Shown here: positions 18,543 to 28,011 of the stretch, in pieces | Position numbering within the stretch: position 1 is the first letter of the stretch | Layout: each line of letters opens with the position of its first letter | Origin: Caldisericota bacterium | GTDB taxonomy: Bacteria > Caldisericota > JANLFM01 | DNA: 64,000 nt | Assembly: GCA_024655865.1 (NCBI GenBank) | Contig: JANLFM010000001.1 | Coordinates: forward strand, 48,938-112,937 | Reading direction: 5' to 3' | The notes under the pieces: generated by a model | Database searches by the model: none | What the model saw: only the letters and a program-made list of their open reading frames with translations | Told to the model about the DNA's origin: nothing | Translations under genes and position numbers: made by a program

Positions 18543-19304
18543 ATGAAGAGGATAAAGGGTCTTCTCCTTTCCTTTTTAGGCATCGTTATTATTCTGGCCG
18601 TAGGGTCCTGGCTCATTCGCTATCTCCAGTCCCTGGGGCCTATGGCGCTGTTGGCTCAAAGCTGGAGGGAGGCGAGCAACCGGGTAGTGCTTTTAGTAAA
18701 TGGCGAGCCAGCTACGGAAAGAGAGTGGGTGATTCAATATGAAGAACTCCGTCTAAACCCCCAAAATGCGGCCAAATCGGATCATGAAATTAAAGTGGAA
18801 ACTCTGGAAAATGTAATCAGGAACAAGGCTCTCCTTGTTGAAGCTTTGGGGAAAGGCTATCGAGTAAATGAGGAAGAAGCAAGGGTTTATGCCGAGGAAC
18901 AACGCAAAGCGCTTCAGTCTCCTGACGCAGTCCCGGAAGACAGGGCCTTCCTCGAGAATTTTATCAAGGGCCTTGGAGTAAGCGAGGAGGAGTACTGGGG
19001 AAAGATCGCACCTCAGGCCTATATGCTCCTCCTACCTCAAATCCATCTCAGGGAAAGCCTGCGCGCCACCTTCCAGCCCCTCACTTTCGATGAGCTGGAG
19101 GCTTTCAAGGAAAAACACCCCGAATGGAAAAACCTCGCCGAAGAGGCTCTGGCCCTAAAAGCGCAGGAGGAGAAGTTCCAGGATTTCTGGGAGGACTACG
19201 CCAGAGACCTCGTCCGGAAAGCAAAAATTGAAATCCTCGCCCCGGATTTAAAGGAAATTCAAGAAGAGGCCCTTAAAGCCTTTGAAGTTTCACAGACCGA
19301 ATAA
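18543..19304 (+). CDS. Membrane-anchored SurA N-terminal-like protein, no PPIase domain
   Basis: 253 residues. One N-terminal membrane helix (about 7-26), then a SurA_N-like chaperone region starting VLLVNGEPATEREW, with the helical block TLENVIRNKALLVEALGKGYRVNEEE that family members use to bind unfolded chains. The C-terminus is charged and helical. The parvulin domain of PrsA/SurA proteins is absent. Likely an extracytoplasmic folding or holding factor; its substrate is unknown. Follows deoC by 33 bases (AATAGGAG ribosome-binding site). Function is inferred from fold family only. Confidence 0.7.
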   Translation: MKRIKGLLLSFLGIVIILAVGSWLIRYLQSLGPMALLAQSWREASNRVVLLVNGEPATEREWVIQYEELRLNPQNAAKSDHEIKVETLENVIRNKALLVEALGKGYRVNEEEARVYAEEQRKALQSPDAVPEDRAFLENFIKGLGVSEEEYWGKIAPQAYMLLLPQIHLRESLRATFQPLTFDELEAFKEKHPEWKNLAEEALALKAQEEKFQDFWEDYARDLVRKAKIEILAPDLKEIQEEALKAFEVSQTE

Positions 19305-19350
19305 AGGTCGCGAAAAAGGGCGGCCTTATCACATTCACAAAAAGAGAATT

Positions 19351-19379
19351 TTGACATCTCCTCCTGTCCCCTGGAGAAT
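19351..19379 (+). promoter_or_regulatory. Putative recO promoter
   Basis: Perfect TTGACA (19351-19356), 17-base spacer and GAGAAT (4 of 6) in the 148-base gap before recO. The same gap starts with an 8-base hairpin (AAGGTCGC / GCGGCCTT, 19304-19327) overlapping the stop of the preceding gene; it has no T-run, so its role as a terminator is doubtful. Confidence 0.4.
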
Positions 19380-19452
19380 TTAAAGGACAGATGGAGAGAC
19401 TGGGAAAGTACAGCTGGCCAATGCTCTTAGTTCCAAATCGAGGCACAGAGAG

Positions 19453-20202
19453 ATGCCACTTTTAAAACTCACGGGCTTCGTTCTTCGAACGCGGTCCTGG
19501 GGAGAGGCAGATAAGCTCGCGACCTTCTTCACCAAGGAAAAAGGGAAACTTTTTGGCGTAGTAAGAGGAGCAAGAAAACCTCAGAGCCACTGGGGAGGAG
19601 CTTTAGAGCCTCTGACTATGCTGGATCTTCTTTTTTACGAGAAAAGCGGGCGGCACACTTTAACCCAATGTGAGATCATCAGGAGTTTTCACTCCCTCAG
19701 ACAGCCCGGGCCCTCCGGTTCTGCCTCGTTATACATCCTTGAGCTCGTGGAAAACCTCACCGCAGATGAAGACGCCAACCCGCAGCTTTTCAACGAAATG
19801 GAGAGAGCATTAAGGGCCCTGGAAGAGGGCGTTAGCCCTCTTCCTCTTTTGAACTCCTTCCGTCTAAAACTCCTCACTCTTTTAGGGTTCTGGCCCTGGC
19901 TGGACACCTGTGTATCTTGTGGGAAAAAGATTAAGGGGATGATTTTGACCTTCAATCCTAAATCTGGAGGCCTGGTCTGCCCGGATTGCAAAGGCTCGCT
20001 TCAGGGAAATCTTACAATAGGCGAGAAAACGCTAAATCGCACCTTGAGTCTCCTTAATTTACCTTATTCGGAAATCAAGGAGGAAAGCGAGGACCAGGAA
20101 TTGAACGAAATACTCGTCGCATTCCTCGGCGCCCAGTTGGGGATGGAAGTCTCAAAGGTTAAAAGTTACATGGAAAAATTAGAAAACGGCCAACCCCGCT
20201 GA
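19453..20202 (+). CDS. recO: DNA repair protein RecO
   Basis: 249 residues. N-terminal OB fold with FVLRTRSWGEADKLATFFT and GVVRGARKPQSHWGGAL; helical middle; C-terminal zinc finger of CxxC plus CPDC type (around 155-180). RecO loads RecA on SSB-coated DNA with RecR, which is encoded at 62 kb. In Bacillota recO sits just before glyQ; here a DUF3795 gene and a decayed gene come between. The first ATG has only a weak ribosome-binding site. Confidence 0.93.
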   Translation: MPLLKLTGFVLRTRSWGEADKLATFFTKEKGKLFGVVRGARKPQSHWGGALEPLTMLDLLFYEKSGRHTLTQCEIIRSFHSLRQPGPSGSASLYILELVENLTADEDANPQLFNEMERALRALEEGVSPLPLLNSFRLKLLTLLGFWPWLDTCVSCGKKIKGMILTFNPKSGGLVCPDCKGSLQGNLTIGEKTLNRTLSLLNLPYSEIKEESEDQELNEILVAFLGAQLGMEVSKVKSYMEKLENGQPR

Positions 20203-20258
20203 GCGTTTAAATGATCTTCTTGCTCTAATAATTGAGAAATCTAATTGAGGTGAGGAAA

Positions 20259-20711
20259 ATGGAATACGAAGAGGTCCTCAAGCATCTCGCCCCCTGTGGC
20301 CTGAGCTGTCAAAAATGTTTCGCCTTTAAGGATGGAGATATCCGGAAGGCTGCTTCAACGCTGAAAGATAAGCTGGGCAATTTCGAGATTTATGCGCAGA
20401 GGTTTTCATCCCTGGTTGACCCCGTCTTCGCTCATTATCCCGCTTTCAAAGAACTCCTCTTCTTCCTTGCCGGAGGAAGCTGCCAGGGCTGTCGGGACCA
20501 GGTTTGCGGCCTCTGGCCCGAGTGCTTTGTAGCTTCCTGCTATAGAGAAAAGAAAGTCGATTATTGCTTCCAGTGCGAGGAGTTCCCCTGCCAGAAGGTG
20601 AACTTCGACGAGCATTTAAAGCGTCGTTGGGTTCAGATGAACCAGAGCATGAAGGAAATAGGGGTGGTGAAATACTACGAGTATACGAGGACGGAGCCAA
20701 GGTATAAGTAA
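20259..20711 (+). CDS. DUF3795 cysteine-rich protein
   Basis: 150 residues from the ATG at 20259, chosen because GAGGTGAGGAAA is directly upstream; a longer TTG start at 20232 is weaker. The pattern is that of DUF3795: LAPCGLSCQKCFAF, then SCQGCRD, C-x4-C pairs and YCFQCEEFPCQKV. Around a dozen cysteines suggest zinc or iron-sulfur binding. No function is established for the family. A second, shorter DUF3795 gene is at 63.3 kb on the other strand. Confidence 0.85.
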   Translation: MEYEEVLKHLAPCGLSCQKCFAFKDGDIRKAASTLKDKLGNFEIYAQRFSSLVDPVFAHYPAFKELLFFLAGGSCQGCRDQVCGLWPECFVASCYREKKVDYCFQCEEFPCQKVNFDEHLKRRWVQMNQSMKEIGVVKYYEYTRTEPRYK

Positions 20712-20802
20712 CCTTTCCTTTCCTTTTTTCCCAAATCCAGCTTGACCCCCGATAATGACCATCATGGAATCATATTGACCATTCGATCATGCAAGGAGGG
20801 GG

Positions 20803-21209
20803 ATGATGTTCTGCCTTCAATGCGGGAAGGAATTTGAGGAAGGGTATCGCTACTGTCCTTACTGCGGAAGCCCTTTGACGCAGCCACTCCGGGAAAACCC
20901 CCAAAACCCCCTATACTTAAAAGCAAAAAGGCCCTGAAGAAAACACTCCTCTGGTCCATTGTAGGGGTTGTCATCCTGGGTCTGGTCTTTGTAGCCTATA
21001 TTCCCCTCTTGAAGCCTTCCGAGGTTTCGCTTTTCCCTGTAGAAATAGGAGGGAAGTGGGAGTTTGGGGACAAAGAGGCACATATCGTGATCGAGCCGAA
21101 GTTTGACCTGAGAAACTGGTTCTCAGAGGGGTTAGCTGCGGTAATGGTGGGCAATTAGTGGGGATACATAGATAAATCAGGTCACCCTGTCTGGACACAG
21201 ACAGAATAG
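20803..21209 (+). pseudogene. Decayed zinc-ribbon / membrane / WG-repeat protein
   Basis: Reading starts ATGATG with ribosome-binding site GGAGGGGG and gives a zinc ribbon (CLQCGKEF, CPYCGSPL), then runs out of frame at a stop at 20935-20937. A -1 shift within the A/C-rich tract 20893-20911 reopens a frame with a membrane helix (LWSIVGVVILGLVFVAY) and a WG-repeat-like segment (GGKWEFGDKEAHIVIEPKFD, FSEGLAAV). That frame meets TAG at 21156-21158 exactly where the next repeat's W-G-Y-I-D-K-S-G follows (K to stop by one base), and ends at 21207-21209. Two independent lesions favour a pseudogene over a programmed frameshift. Confidence 0.75.
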
Positions 21210-21314
21210 AGAACTTTCAAATGTAAATCCCCTGAACAAAGAAAAATCTCAATCTTTCACCACTGTTTCCCTTATCTTCCTGGCTTTCATTTTCCAGGAA
21301 AAGGGGTATTATTT

Positions 21315-21343
21315 TTGACAAAAGGGCCTTTTTGAGTAAAAAT
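21315..21343 (+). promoter_or_regulatory. Putative glyQ promoter
   Basis: Perfect TTGACA (21315-21320) with TAAAAA or AAAAAT 16-17 bases downstream. The predicted start leaves a leader of only about 14 bases before the glyQ ATG, with no Shine-Dalgarno and no room for a T-box. The rest of the 153-base gap is AT-rich and featureless. Confidence 0.5.
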
Positions 21344-21362
21344 TTTCTTTTAAATTGACCAC

Positions 21363-22217
21363 ATGAACTTACAGGATTTAATCCTAAATCTGGAAAAATT
21401 CTGGGCGGAGCAGGGGTGTGTCATCGAGCAGCCCTACGATCTGGAAGTGGGAGCCGGAACAATGCATCCTGCCACTTTTTTCCGCGTGTTAGGCCCACGT
21501 CCCTGGAGAACAGCCTACGTTCAGCCATCAAGGAGGCCTGCGGATGGACGCTTCGGTGAAAACCCCTATCGCCTTTACCGCCACTTTCAATTTCAGGTCA
21601 TCCTTAAGCCTTCTCCCATCGATGTTCAGGATATTTACCTGGAATCCCTCAAAGCCATAGGGCTGGATCTGAAAGAGCACGACATCCGTTTTGAAGAGGA
21701 CAATTGGGAATCCCCTACTCTGGGAGCTTGGGGAACGGGTTGGCAGGTAACCCTGGATGGCCTGGAGATTACTCAGTTCACTTATTTTCAGCAGGCTGGA
21801 GGGTTTGACCTAAAGCCGATTTCCGCAGAACTCACCTACGGGCTGGAAAGGCTCGCCATGTACCTTCAAGGGGTAAAGAACGTCTTTCACGTGGGCTGGA
21901 GCGAAAACACCCTCTACGGGGACCTGCACCACAGATTAGAAGTTGAAGCCTGCCAGTACTCATTTCGCAAGGCTGATATTGAAAGGCTCTGGCAAATGTT
22001 CGACCTTTATGAAAAGGAGGCCGGAGTTTGTATCGAAAATAAGCTCGCCTATCCTGCTTACGAGTACGCCCTGAAACTCTCTCATACTTTCAACGTGCTC
22101 GATGCTCGGGGAGCCTTGAGCGTTGCTCAGAGGGCAGAAGTCATCGGCCGGATTCGCGAGATAGCCAAAGAAAGCGCACGGCTTTATCTGGAGGGTGAAA
22201 ATGGATCTTCTGTTTGA
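21363..22217 (+). CDS. glyQ: Glycyl-tRNA synthetase alpha subunit
   Basis: 284 residues, class II catalytic subunit of the bacterial (alpha-beta)2 enzyme. Family pieces: [52 protein letters not shown] (motif 2 region) and [15 protein letters not shown] (motif 3). Overlaps glyS by 17 bases, so the two subunits are translationally coupled. No T-box leader is visible. Confidence 0.98.
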   Translation: MNLQDLILNLEKFWAEQGCVIEQPYDLEVGAGTMHPATFFRVLGPRPWRTAYVQPSRRPADGRFGENPYRLYRHFQFQVILKPSPIDVQDIYLESLKAIGLDLKEHDIRFEEDNWESPTLGAWGTGWQVTLDGLEITQFTYFQQAGGFDLKPISAELTYGLERLAMYLQGVKNVFHVGWSENTLYGDLHHRLEVEACQYSFRKADIERLWQMFDLYEKEAGVCIENKLAYPAYEYALKLSHTFNVLDARGALSVAQRAEVIGRIREIAKESARLYLEGENGSSV

Positions 22218-24231
22218 ACTGGGCACGGAAGAGATCCCCGCCCGCTTTCTTGAGGACACGATTAGCCAGCTAAAAGAGCAGAGTGGAAGTCTTCTCAATG
22301 CTTCCCATTTTATATATAGAAACCTGGAGAGCTGGGGGACGCCCAGAAGATTAGTCCTCTACGCCCGGGACCTCCAATTTGATAGTTCCCAAGCCATTAC
22401 CCTCAAAAAGGGGCCGCACCAGAGCATCGCTTTCACTCCCGAGGGAAGGCCGACCCAAGCCCTCCTCGGTTTTCTAAAAAAGGAAAATGGAAAAATAGAG
22501 GACATTGAGGTCAAGGATGGCTATACTTACTTGATCAAGCATGAGGAGCGCTCTGCAAAAGAGATACTCTCTAATATTTTGACTGAGGCCGTGCGGAGCC
22601 TCTCCTTTCCCAAAACAATGCGCTGGGGTGAAGGAGAATATTATTTTGTCCGTCCTGTGAGGTGGATTTGTGCCCTCTGGGGAGAAGAGCTTATCCCCGT
22701 TTCCCTGTTTGGAATGGAGAGCGCACCCTGCACGTATGGGCTTCGCTTTTTCTCAGGATTGACGAAGATCGAGAGGGCTGAGGAGTACGAGGGTAAACTA
22801 GAGGATAATTTCGTCCTCGTTCGCCCGGAAAAGAGGAAGGAGAGGCTGGAAAGGTTGTCCCAGCAGTTAGCCATGGGAGTTGGAGGTAATCCCTATTGGC
22901 CCGAAGGATTGCTTGAGGAACTGGTTTACCTTTTGGAATATCCTACTCCCTTCCTGGGGAGCTTCCCCGAGGAGTACCTTGCCCTTCCCTCCGATGTCCT
23001 GATCACTACCATGAGGCATCATCAGAAACACCTGCCCGTTGTTGATGCTCAGGGGAACCTTTTAAATTACTTCATCTGTTTTCGCAACGGCCCTGCTCTG
23101 GGCGAGGAGATAGTAATCAAGGGAAACGAGCAAGCCCTCACCGGGCGCCTGGAGGACGCCCGCCTGTTTTTCACCAAGGACAGGGAGAAGAAGCTTATAG
23201 AAAGGGTCCCCGATCTTAAAGGGATCCTCTTTTACGAGAAACTGGGCACCCTCTGGGAGAAAACACAGAGGGTCGAGGAAATATCCGCCCTCCTCTGTGA
23301 TTCCCTCAAAATCCCTTATCCTGAAAAAAATAAAGTTCTGCGCACGGCAAAGCTCGCCAAAACCGATCTCACCACATCCCTGGTTCAGGAGTTCCCGGAG
23401 CTTCAGGGGATTATGGGAAGAGAGTACGCTTTGCTCGATGGAGAGGATCCAGAGGTAGCCCAGGGGATTGCCGAGCATTATTGGCCGCGTTTCTTCGGGG
23501 ATCAGGAGCCGAAGTCCCTCAGCGGTGCTATCGTTTCCCTGGCAGACAGGATAGATACGCTTACCTGTTTCTTCGGGTTGGGCATGGAGCCAAGCGGTTC
23601 CTCAGATCCCTTTGCTTTAAGGCGCCAGGGACAGGGGTTAATCTCGGTGCTATTAAAGAGGTCTTTCCCCCTGGACCTCAGAAAGGTTATTGATCTTGGG
23701 AAGCAGGTGAGCGGGAGGATCGTGCCCTGGAATGAAGAAAAAGGAATACGTCTTCTGGAATTTTTGAAGCAACGCTTAAGATATGCTTTAGAGGAAGAGG
23801 GGTTCTCCTTCGAGGAAATCTCCTGTGTCCTTAATGGATCATCCCTTGTGCCACATGAGGTTCTGGAAAGGGCTCTGCTTTTAAAAGGCTTAAAGGAAGA
23901 TGATTTAAAGAGCCTGGTTTTCTCCTTCAAGAGAATGAAAAACATCCTCAAGTCCGCAGGAAAATTTGAGCCCCAGATCCTGGTAGAAGAAATGGACGAG
24001 CCCGAGAAAGAACTCCTTTCAAAACTGGAAGAGATAGTAAGCCGGGATAACTCGAAATCCGAGCTTTTGCTTCAGAACCTGGTAGAAATTGCACCCTACA
24101 TCGGGAAATTTTTTGACCAGGTTATGGTCATGGTTGAGGATGAAACAAAGAGGAGGAACCGGCTCACTTTACTTCTAAATATCTGGGAATTCCTGGGCAG
24201 GTTTGGGGATTTCTCCGTCTTGCCCTTTTAA
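22201..24231 (+). CDS. glyS: Glycyl-tRNA synthetase beta subunit
   Basis: 676 residues from ATG 22201, preferred over the GTG at 22195 because GGAGGG (22190-22195) then has normal spacing. Starts [16 protein letters not shown], the family signature. HD-like domain in the middle ([22 protein letters not shown]...[13 protein letters not shown]) and the C-terminal anticodon-binding domain similar to ArgRS. Provides tRNA binding for the GlyRS heterotetramer. Usual size is about 690. Confidence 0.97.
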   Translation: MDLLFELGTEEIPARFLEDTISQLKEQSGSLLNASHFIYRNLESWGTPRRLVLYARDLQFDSSQAITLKKGPHQSIAFTPEGRPTQALLGFLKKENGKIEDIEVKDGYTYLIKHEERSAKEILSNILTEAVRSLSFPKTMRWGEGEYYFVRPVRWICALWGEELIPVSLFGMESAPCTYGLRFFSGLTKIERAEEYEGKLEDNFVLVRPEKRKERLERLSQQLAMGVGGNPYWPEGLLEELVYLLEYPTPFLGSFPEEYLALPSDVLITTMRHHQKHLPVVDAQGNLLNYFICFRNGPALGEEIVIKGNEQALTGRLEDARLFFTKDREKKLIERVPDLKGILFYEKLGTLWEKTQRVEEISALLCDSLKIPYPEKNKVLRTAKLAKTDLTTSLVQEFPELQGIMGREYALLDGEDPEVAQGIAEHYWPRFFGDQEPKSLSGAIVSLADRIDTLTCFFGLGMEPSGSSDPFALRRQGQGLISVLLKRSFPLDLRKVIDLGKQVSGRIVPWNEEKGIRLLEFLKQRLRYALEEEGFSFEEISCVLNGSSLVPHEVLERALLLKGLKEDDLKSLVFSFKRMKNILKSAGKFEPQILVEEMDEPEKELLSKLEEIVSRDNSKSELLLQNLVEIAPYIGKFFDQVMVMVEDETKRRNRLTLLLNIWEFLGRFGDFSVLPF

Positions 24232-24262
24232 ACACCACAATTTGTAAATCGGAGGTATCAAA

Positions 24263-26959
24263 ATGCCAAAAAAAGTTTACGATTTCAATGAGGGAACAGG
24301 GAAGATGAAAGACTTACTGGGAGGAAAGGGCGCCGGCCTGGCTGAAATGAGCCGCATTGGCCTACCAGTCCCTCCTGGCTTTACAATCACCACGGAAGCC
24401 TGCCTTGAGTTCCAGGCAAAAGGGGGAAAGGAGATTGATCCAGCACTCTGGGAGGAAGTGCTGGAACATCTGAGCAAGCTGGAGAAGAGGACCGGGAAAA
24501 AATTTGGTTCAGTGGAAAACCCGCTCCTTGTCTCCGTGCGCTCCGGGGCTCCAATTTCCATGCCTGGAATGATGGACACCGTACTCAATTTAGGCCTGAA
24601 TGACCAGACCGTGGAGGGCCTGGCTCGCCTCACCGGGAATCCCAGATTTGCCTATGATTCCTACAGGCGCTTCCTGACGATGTTCGGAAACGTGGTTCTG
24701 GGGATCCCTCATGATAAGTTCGAGCATATTCTGGAACAATACAAGGAAAAATACGGAGTAAAGTTAGACACCGAGCTCTCTACAGAGGCTTTGAAGGAAA
24801 TAGTTCAGGCCATCAAGGAGATGGTAAAGAAGGAACTGGGAATTGATTTTCCTCAGGATCCCTTAGAGCAACTGCGTCTGGCCGTGAAGGCAGTATTCCT
24901 TTCCTGGAACAACGAAAGGGCCATAGCCTACAGGCGCTTCAATAAAATCCCGGAAACCCTGGGTACCGCGGTCAACGTGCAGATGATGGTCTTCGGCAAT
25001 ATGGGTTCTGATTCTGGAACCGGCGTTGCTTTCACCAGAAACCCTGCCACCGGGGAAAAGGTGGTTTACGGGGAGTATCTTTTAAATGCCCAGGGCGAGG
25101 ATGTGGTCGCAGGCATTCGCACCCCCAAGCCCATCTCCGCCATGAAAGACGAGCTCCCCGAAACTTACCAGCAGTTCATGGACACCTGTGCACTCCTGGA
25201 AAAGCATTTCCGGGACATCCAGGATATCGAGTTCACTGTGGAGAAGGGAAAACTCTACTTGCTCCAGACCCGCTCTGGAAAGCGCACCGCCCGTGCTGCC
25301 GTAAAGGTCGCCGTGGACATGGTAAACGAGGGCTTGATCACTAAAGAGGAAGCCGTAATGAGGGTCGAGCCCAATCAAATCTATCAGCTTTTGCTCCCTC
25401 ATTTTGACGAGAATGATAAAAGGGAAGCGGTTAAGCGCGGGGACTTCCTGGCCAAGGGCGTTAACGCTTCCCCAGGTGCTGCCACGGGAAAGGTCGTCTT
25501 CGACCCGGATACCGCTGAAGAGTTAGGGAAAAGAGGGGAAGCAGTGATTCTGGTCCGCGCTGAAACCTCGCCTGACGACGTTCACGGAATGATCATGGCC
25601 AAAGGAATCCTCACTGCTCGGGGTGGAGCTACCTCTCACGCTGCTGTGGTAGCGCGCTCCATAGGCAAACCCTGCGTTACAGGATGTGAGGCCATTAAGG
25701 TGGATATGGAACGCCGGGCTTTTACTGCTAACAGCGTTACGATTAAAGAAGGGGATTTCATTTCCATAGATGGAGCAACCGGTGAGGTCTTCCGCGGGAA
25801 GATAAAAACCGAGGAGACCAAATTCTCTGAAGAGAAAGAACTTCAAACTATCCTGAGCTGGGCAGATGAGTTCCGGCGCCTTCAGGTTTGGGCTAACGCC
25901 GATTATCCCAGAGACGCTCAGAAAGCCAGAGAGTTCGGGGCACAGGGGATCGGCCTCTGCCGCACCGAGCACATGTTTTTTGAGGAGGAACGTCTGCCCA
26001 TCGTGCGCAAGATGATCCTGGCCTCCAGTGAGGAAGAGCGCAAAGAAGCCCTGGATAAACTTCTCCCCATTCAGAAAGAAGACTTTAAGGGGATTTTCCG
26101 CGCCATGGACGGGCTTCCTGTAGTCATTCGCCTCCTGGATCCACCACTCCACGAGTTCTTGCCGTCCTACGAAGAGCTGCTTGTGGAGGTTACCAGGTTA
26201 AGGCTGGAAGGGAAGGACCCCAAGGAGCTGGAAGAAAAGGAAAAGTTGCTCAAGGCCGTTGAGGGTATGCGCGAAATGAACCCCATGCTCGGCCTGCGAG
26301 GCTGCAGACTGGGCCTAGTCTTCCCCGCTATCAATGAAATGCAGACCCGAGCCATTCTCACCGCTGCCATCGAGGTCTCTAAAGAGGGGGGCACTGCTCT
26401 GCCGGAGATAATGATTCCCCTGGTGGGACATGTAAACGAGCTCAAAGTGGTACGGGAACAGTTAGAGAAGGTGGCGGAAGAAGTAACCAAGGAGAGCGGA
26501 GTCAAGGTAAACTACAAGTTCGGAACCATGATCGAGGTACCTCGAGCCTCTTTGACTGCTGACCAGATTGCCACTGTGGCTGATTTCTTCTCCTTCGGCA
26601 CCAACGACCTTACCCAGATGACCTTCGCCTACTCCCGAGACGATGCTGAAGGCAAGTTCCTCTTCTCCTATCTGGAAAAGGGCATCCTTAAGGAGAACCC
26701 ATTCCAGGTGCTGGATCGCGAGGGTGTGGGGAAACTCGTGAAGATGGGGGTTGAGCTCGGTAGGAGCACCAATCCCTCCCTCAAGGTAGGAATCTGCGGG
26801 GAACACGGTGGGGACCCATCCTCCATAGAGTTCTGTCATCAGGTAGGGTTGAATTACGTCTCCTGCTCCCCATTCCGCGTCCCTATTGCCAGATTGGCAG
26901 CCGCTCAGGCGGCCCTGAAAGAAAAAATGGCCAAAGTAGAGAAAATAGGAGAGGCGTAA
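24263..26959 (+). CDS. ppdK: Pyruvate, phosphate dikinase
   Basis: 898 residues. Three domains in order: ATP-grasp nucleotide-binding domain (N-terminal, KGAGLAEMSRIGLPVPPGF), phosphohistidine domain with the swivelling His459 in GGATSHAAVVAR, and the PEP/pyruvate barrel with Cys845 in GICGEHGGDPS. Interconverts pyruvate + ATP + Pi and PEP + AMP + PPi; in anaerobes it often runs glycolytically with pyrophosphate. It follows glyS by 31 bases with ribosome-binding site GGAGG. In Bacillota a DUF299 regulatory kinase often sits between glyS and ppdK; it is missing here. Confidence 0.98.
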   Translation: MPKKVYDFNEGTGKMKDLLGGKGAGLAEMSRIGLPVPPGFTITTEACLEFQAKGGKEIDPALWEEVLEHLSKLEKRTGKKFGSVENPLLVSVRSGAPISMPGMMDTVLNLGLNDQTVEGLARLTGNPRFAYDSYRRFLTMFGNVVLGIPHDKFEHILEQYKEKYGVKLDTELSTEALKEIVQAIKEMVKKELGIDFPQDPLEQLRLAVKAVFLSWNNERAIAYRRFNKIPETLGTAVNVQMMVFGNMGSDSGTGVAFTRNPATGEKVVYGEYLLNAQGEDVVAGIRTPKPISAMKDELPETYQQFMDTCALLEKHFRDIQDIEFTVEKGKLYLLQTRSGKRTARAAVKVAVDMVNEGLITKEEAVMRVEPNQIYQLLLPHFDENDKREAVKRGDFLAKGVNASPGAATGKVVFDPDTAEELGKRGEAVILVRAETSPDDVHGMIMAKGILTARGGATSHAAVVARSIGKPCVTGCEAIKVDMERRAFTANSVTIKEGDFISIDGATGEVFRGKIKTEETKFSEEKELQTILSWADEFRRLQVWANADYPRDAQKAREFGAQGIGLCRTEHMFFEEERLPIVRKMILASSEEERKEALDKLLPIQKEDFKGIFRAMDGLPVVIRLLDPPLHEFLPSYEELLVEVTRLRLEGKDPKELEEKEKLLKAVEGMREMNPMLGLRGCRLGLVFPAINEMQTRAILTAAIEVSKEGGTALPEIMIPLVGHVNELKVVREQLEKVAEEVTKESGVKVNYKFGTMIEVPRASLTADQIATVADFFSFGTNDLTQMTFAYSRDDAEGKFLFSYLEKGILKENPFQVLDREGVGKLVKMGVELGRSTNPSLKVGICGEHGGDPSSIEFCHQVGLNYVSCSPFRVPIARLAAAQAALKEKMAKVEKIGEA

Positions 26960-26965
26960 AACTGA

Positions 26966-28009
26966 ATGCTAATTCGAGAGCGGCAAGAAGAACTCGAGGA
27001 GAAGATACTTTCCCCCTTCGCTGCTCTCGCTAATAAAACCAGGGGAAGGCAAAGACCGGAGCCGGAATGCCCCATCAGGACAGCCTTTCAGCGCGACCGC
27101 GATCGCATCATTCATTCCAAGGCCTTTCGACGCCTGAAGCACAAGACTCAGGTTTACACGGACCCTACAGGAGATCACTACCGCACTCGCCTGACCCACA
27201 CCCTTGAAGTTTCTCAGATTGCGCGCACTATTGCGCGAGCTTTAAGGCTGAATGAGGATCTGACCGAGGCCATCGCCCTGGGGCACGACCTCGGTCATCC
27301 TCCTTTTGGCCATGCCGGGGAGGAAGCCCTGGATTCCGCTCTCCGTGCAGTTGACCCGGGACTGCACTTTTTCCACCCCGAGCAGAGCTTGAGAGTCGTG
27401 GATTTCCTGGAGAAGCAGAAAAACGCCGATGGTACTGAGGAAGTGGGCCTGAACCTCACCTGGGAGGTAAGGGACGGCATCCTGCACCACTCTAAAGGGG
27501 AGAGCCAGATTGACCTCAGTGGCCCCTCCACCCTCGAAGGGCAAATTGTGAAACTCGCGGACAGAGTGGCGTACTTGAATCACGATATCGATGACGCCCT
27601 CAGGGCAGGAACTTTGACGCCCAAGGAGCTTCCCTTCCAGAGGATCTTTGGATATGGGGCATCAGAGCTTATCGATGTAGTAGTCAAGGACGTGGTGGAG
27701 CAGAGCGAAGGCCAGGACCAAATCCTCATCAGTCCCCAGATCAGGGAAATGCTCGACCAGCTTAAGAATTTTTTGTTTCAGGAGGTTTATCGCGACCCCG
27801 AAGCCAAACGGGAGGAGGATAAGGTCCGAAGGATGATCTGTACCCTCTTTAATTTTTACCTGGAACACCCCGAAACCCTTCCTCAGCCTCCTTTAGAGTC
27901 TTTCGGAAGGCTCTCCTTAGCTCAGGCCGTAGTGGATTATATTGCCGGGATGACCGACCGCTTTGCGGTCAAAACCTTCAGCCAGTATTATTTGCCTCAA
28001 CCCTGGTAG
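26966..28009 (+). CDS. dgt: dGTP triphosphohydrolase-like HD protein
   Basis: 347 residues. FRRLKHKTQVY and DHYRTRLTHTLEVSQIART are the Dgt signature; the HD motif is GHDLGHPPFGHAGE (about 97-110); further metal histidine in HNQ-type block AYLNHDIDDAL. Short, class-2 deoxyguanosinetriphosphate triphosphohydrolase-like type as found before dnaG in Bacillota. Removes tripolyphosphate from dNTPs, so it may trim pools during replication. Six bases from ppdK and two from dnaG, so part of one operon. Confidence 0.93.
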   Translation: MLIRERQEELEEKILSPFAALANKTRGRQRPEPECPIRTAFQRDRDRIIHSKAFRRLKHKTQVYTDPTGDHYRTRLTHTLEVSQIARTIARALRLNEDLTEAIALGHDLGHPPFGHAGEEALDSALRAVDPGLHFFHPEQSLRVVDFLEKQKNADGTEEVGLNLTWEVRDGILHHSKGESQIDLSGPSTLEGQIVKLADRVAYLNHDIDDALRAGTLTPKELPFQRIFGYGASELIDVVVKDVVEQSEGQDQILISPQIREMLDQLKNFLFQEVYRDPEAKREEDKVRRMICTLFNFYLEHPETLPQPPLESFGRLSLAQAVVDYIAGMTDRFAVKTFSQYYLPQPW

Positions 28010-28011
28010 GA

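Noticed and set aside
19304-19327. Hairpin after the SurA-like gene as a terminator
   Set aside because: Eight pairs including one G-T, but no following T-run; left as a note only.
20893-20911. Programmed -1 frameshift in the WG-repeat gene
   Set aside because: The slippery pattern is present, but an in-frame TAG further on destroys a conserved repeat codon, so decay is simpler. Kept as an alternative in the finding.
21210-21362. T-box leader in front of glyQ
   Set aside because: The likely promoter is only about 45 bases from the ATG, and no specifier stem, T-box motif or terminator hairpin is visible.
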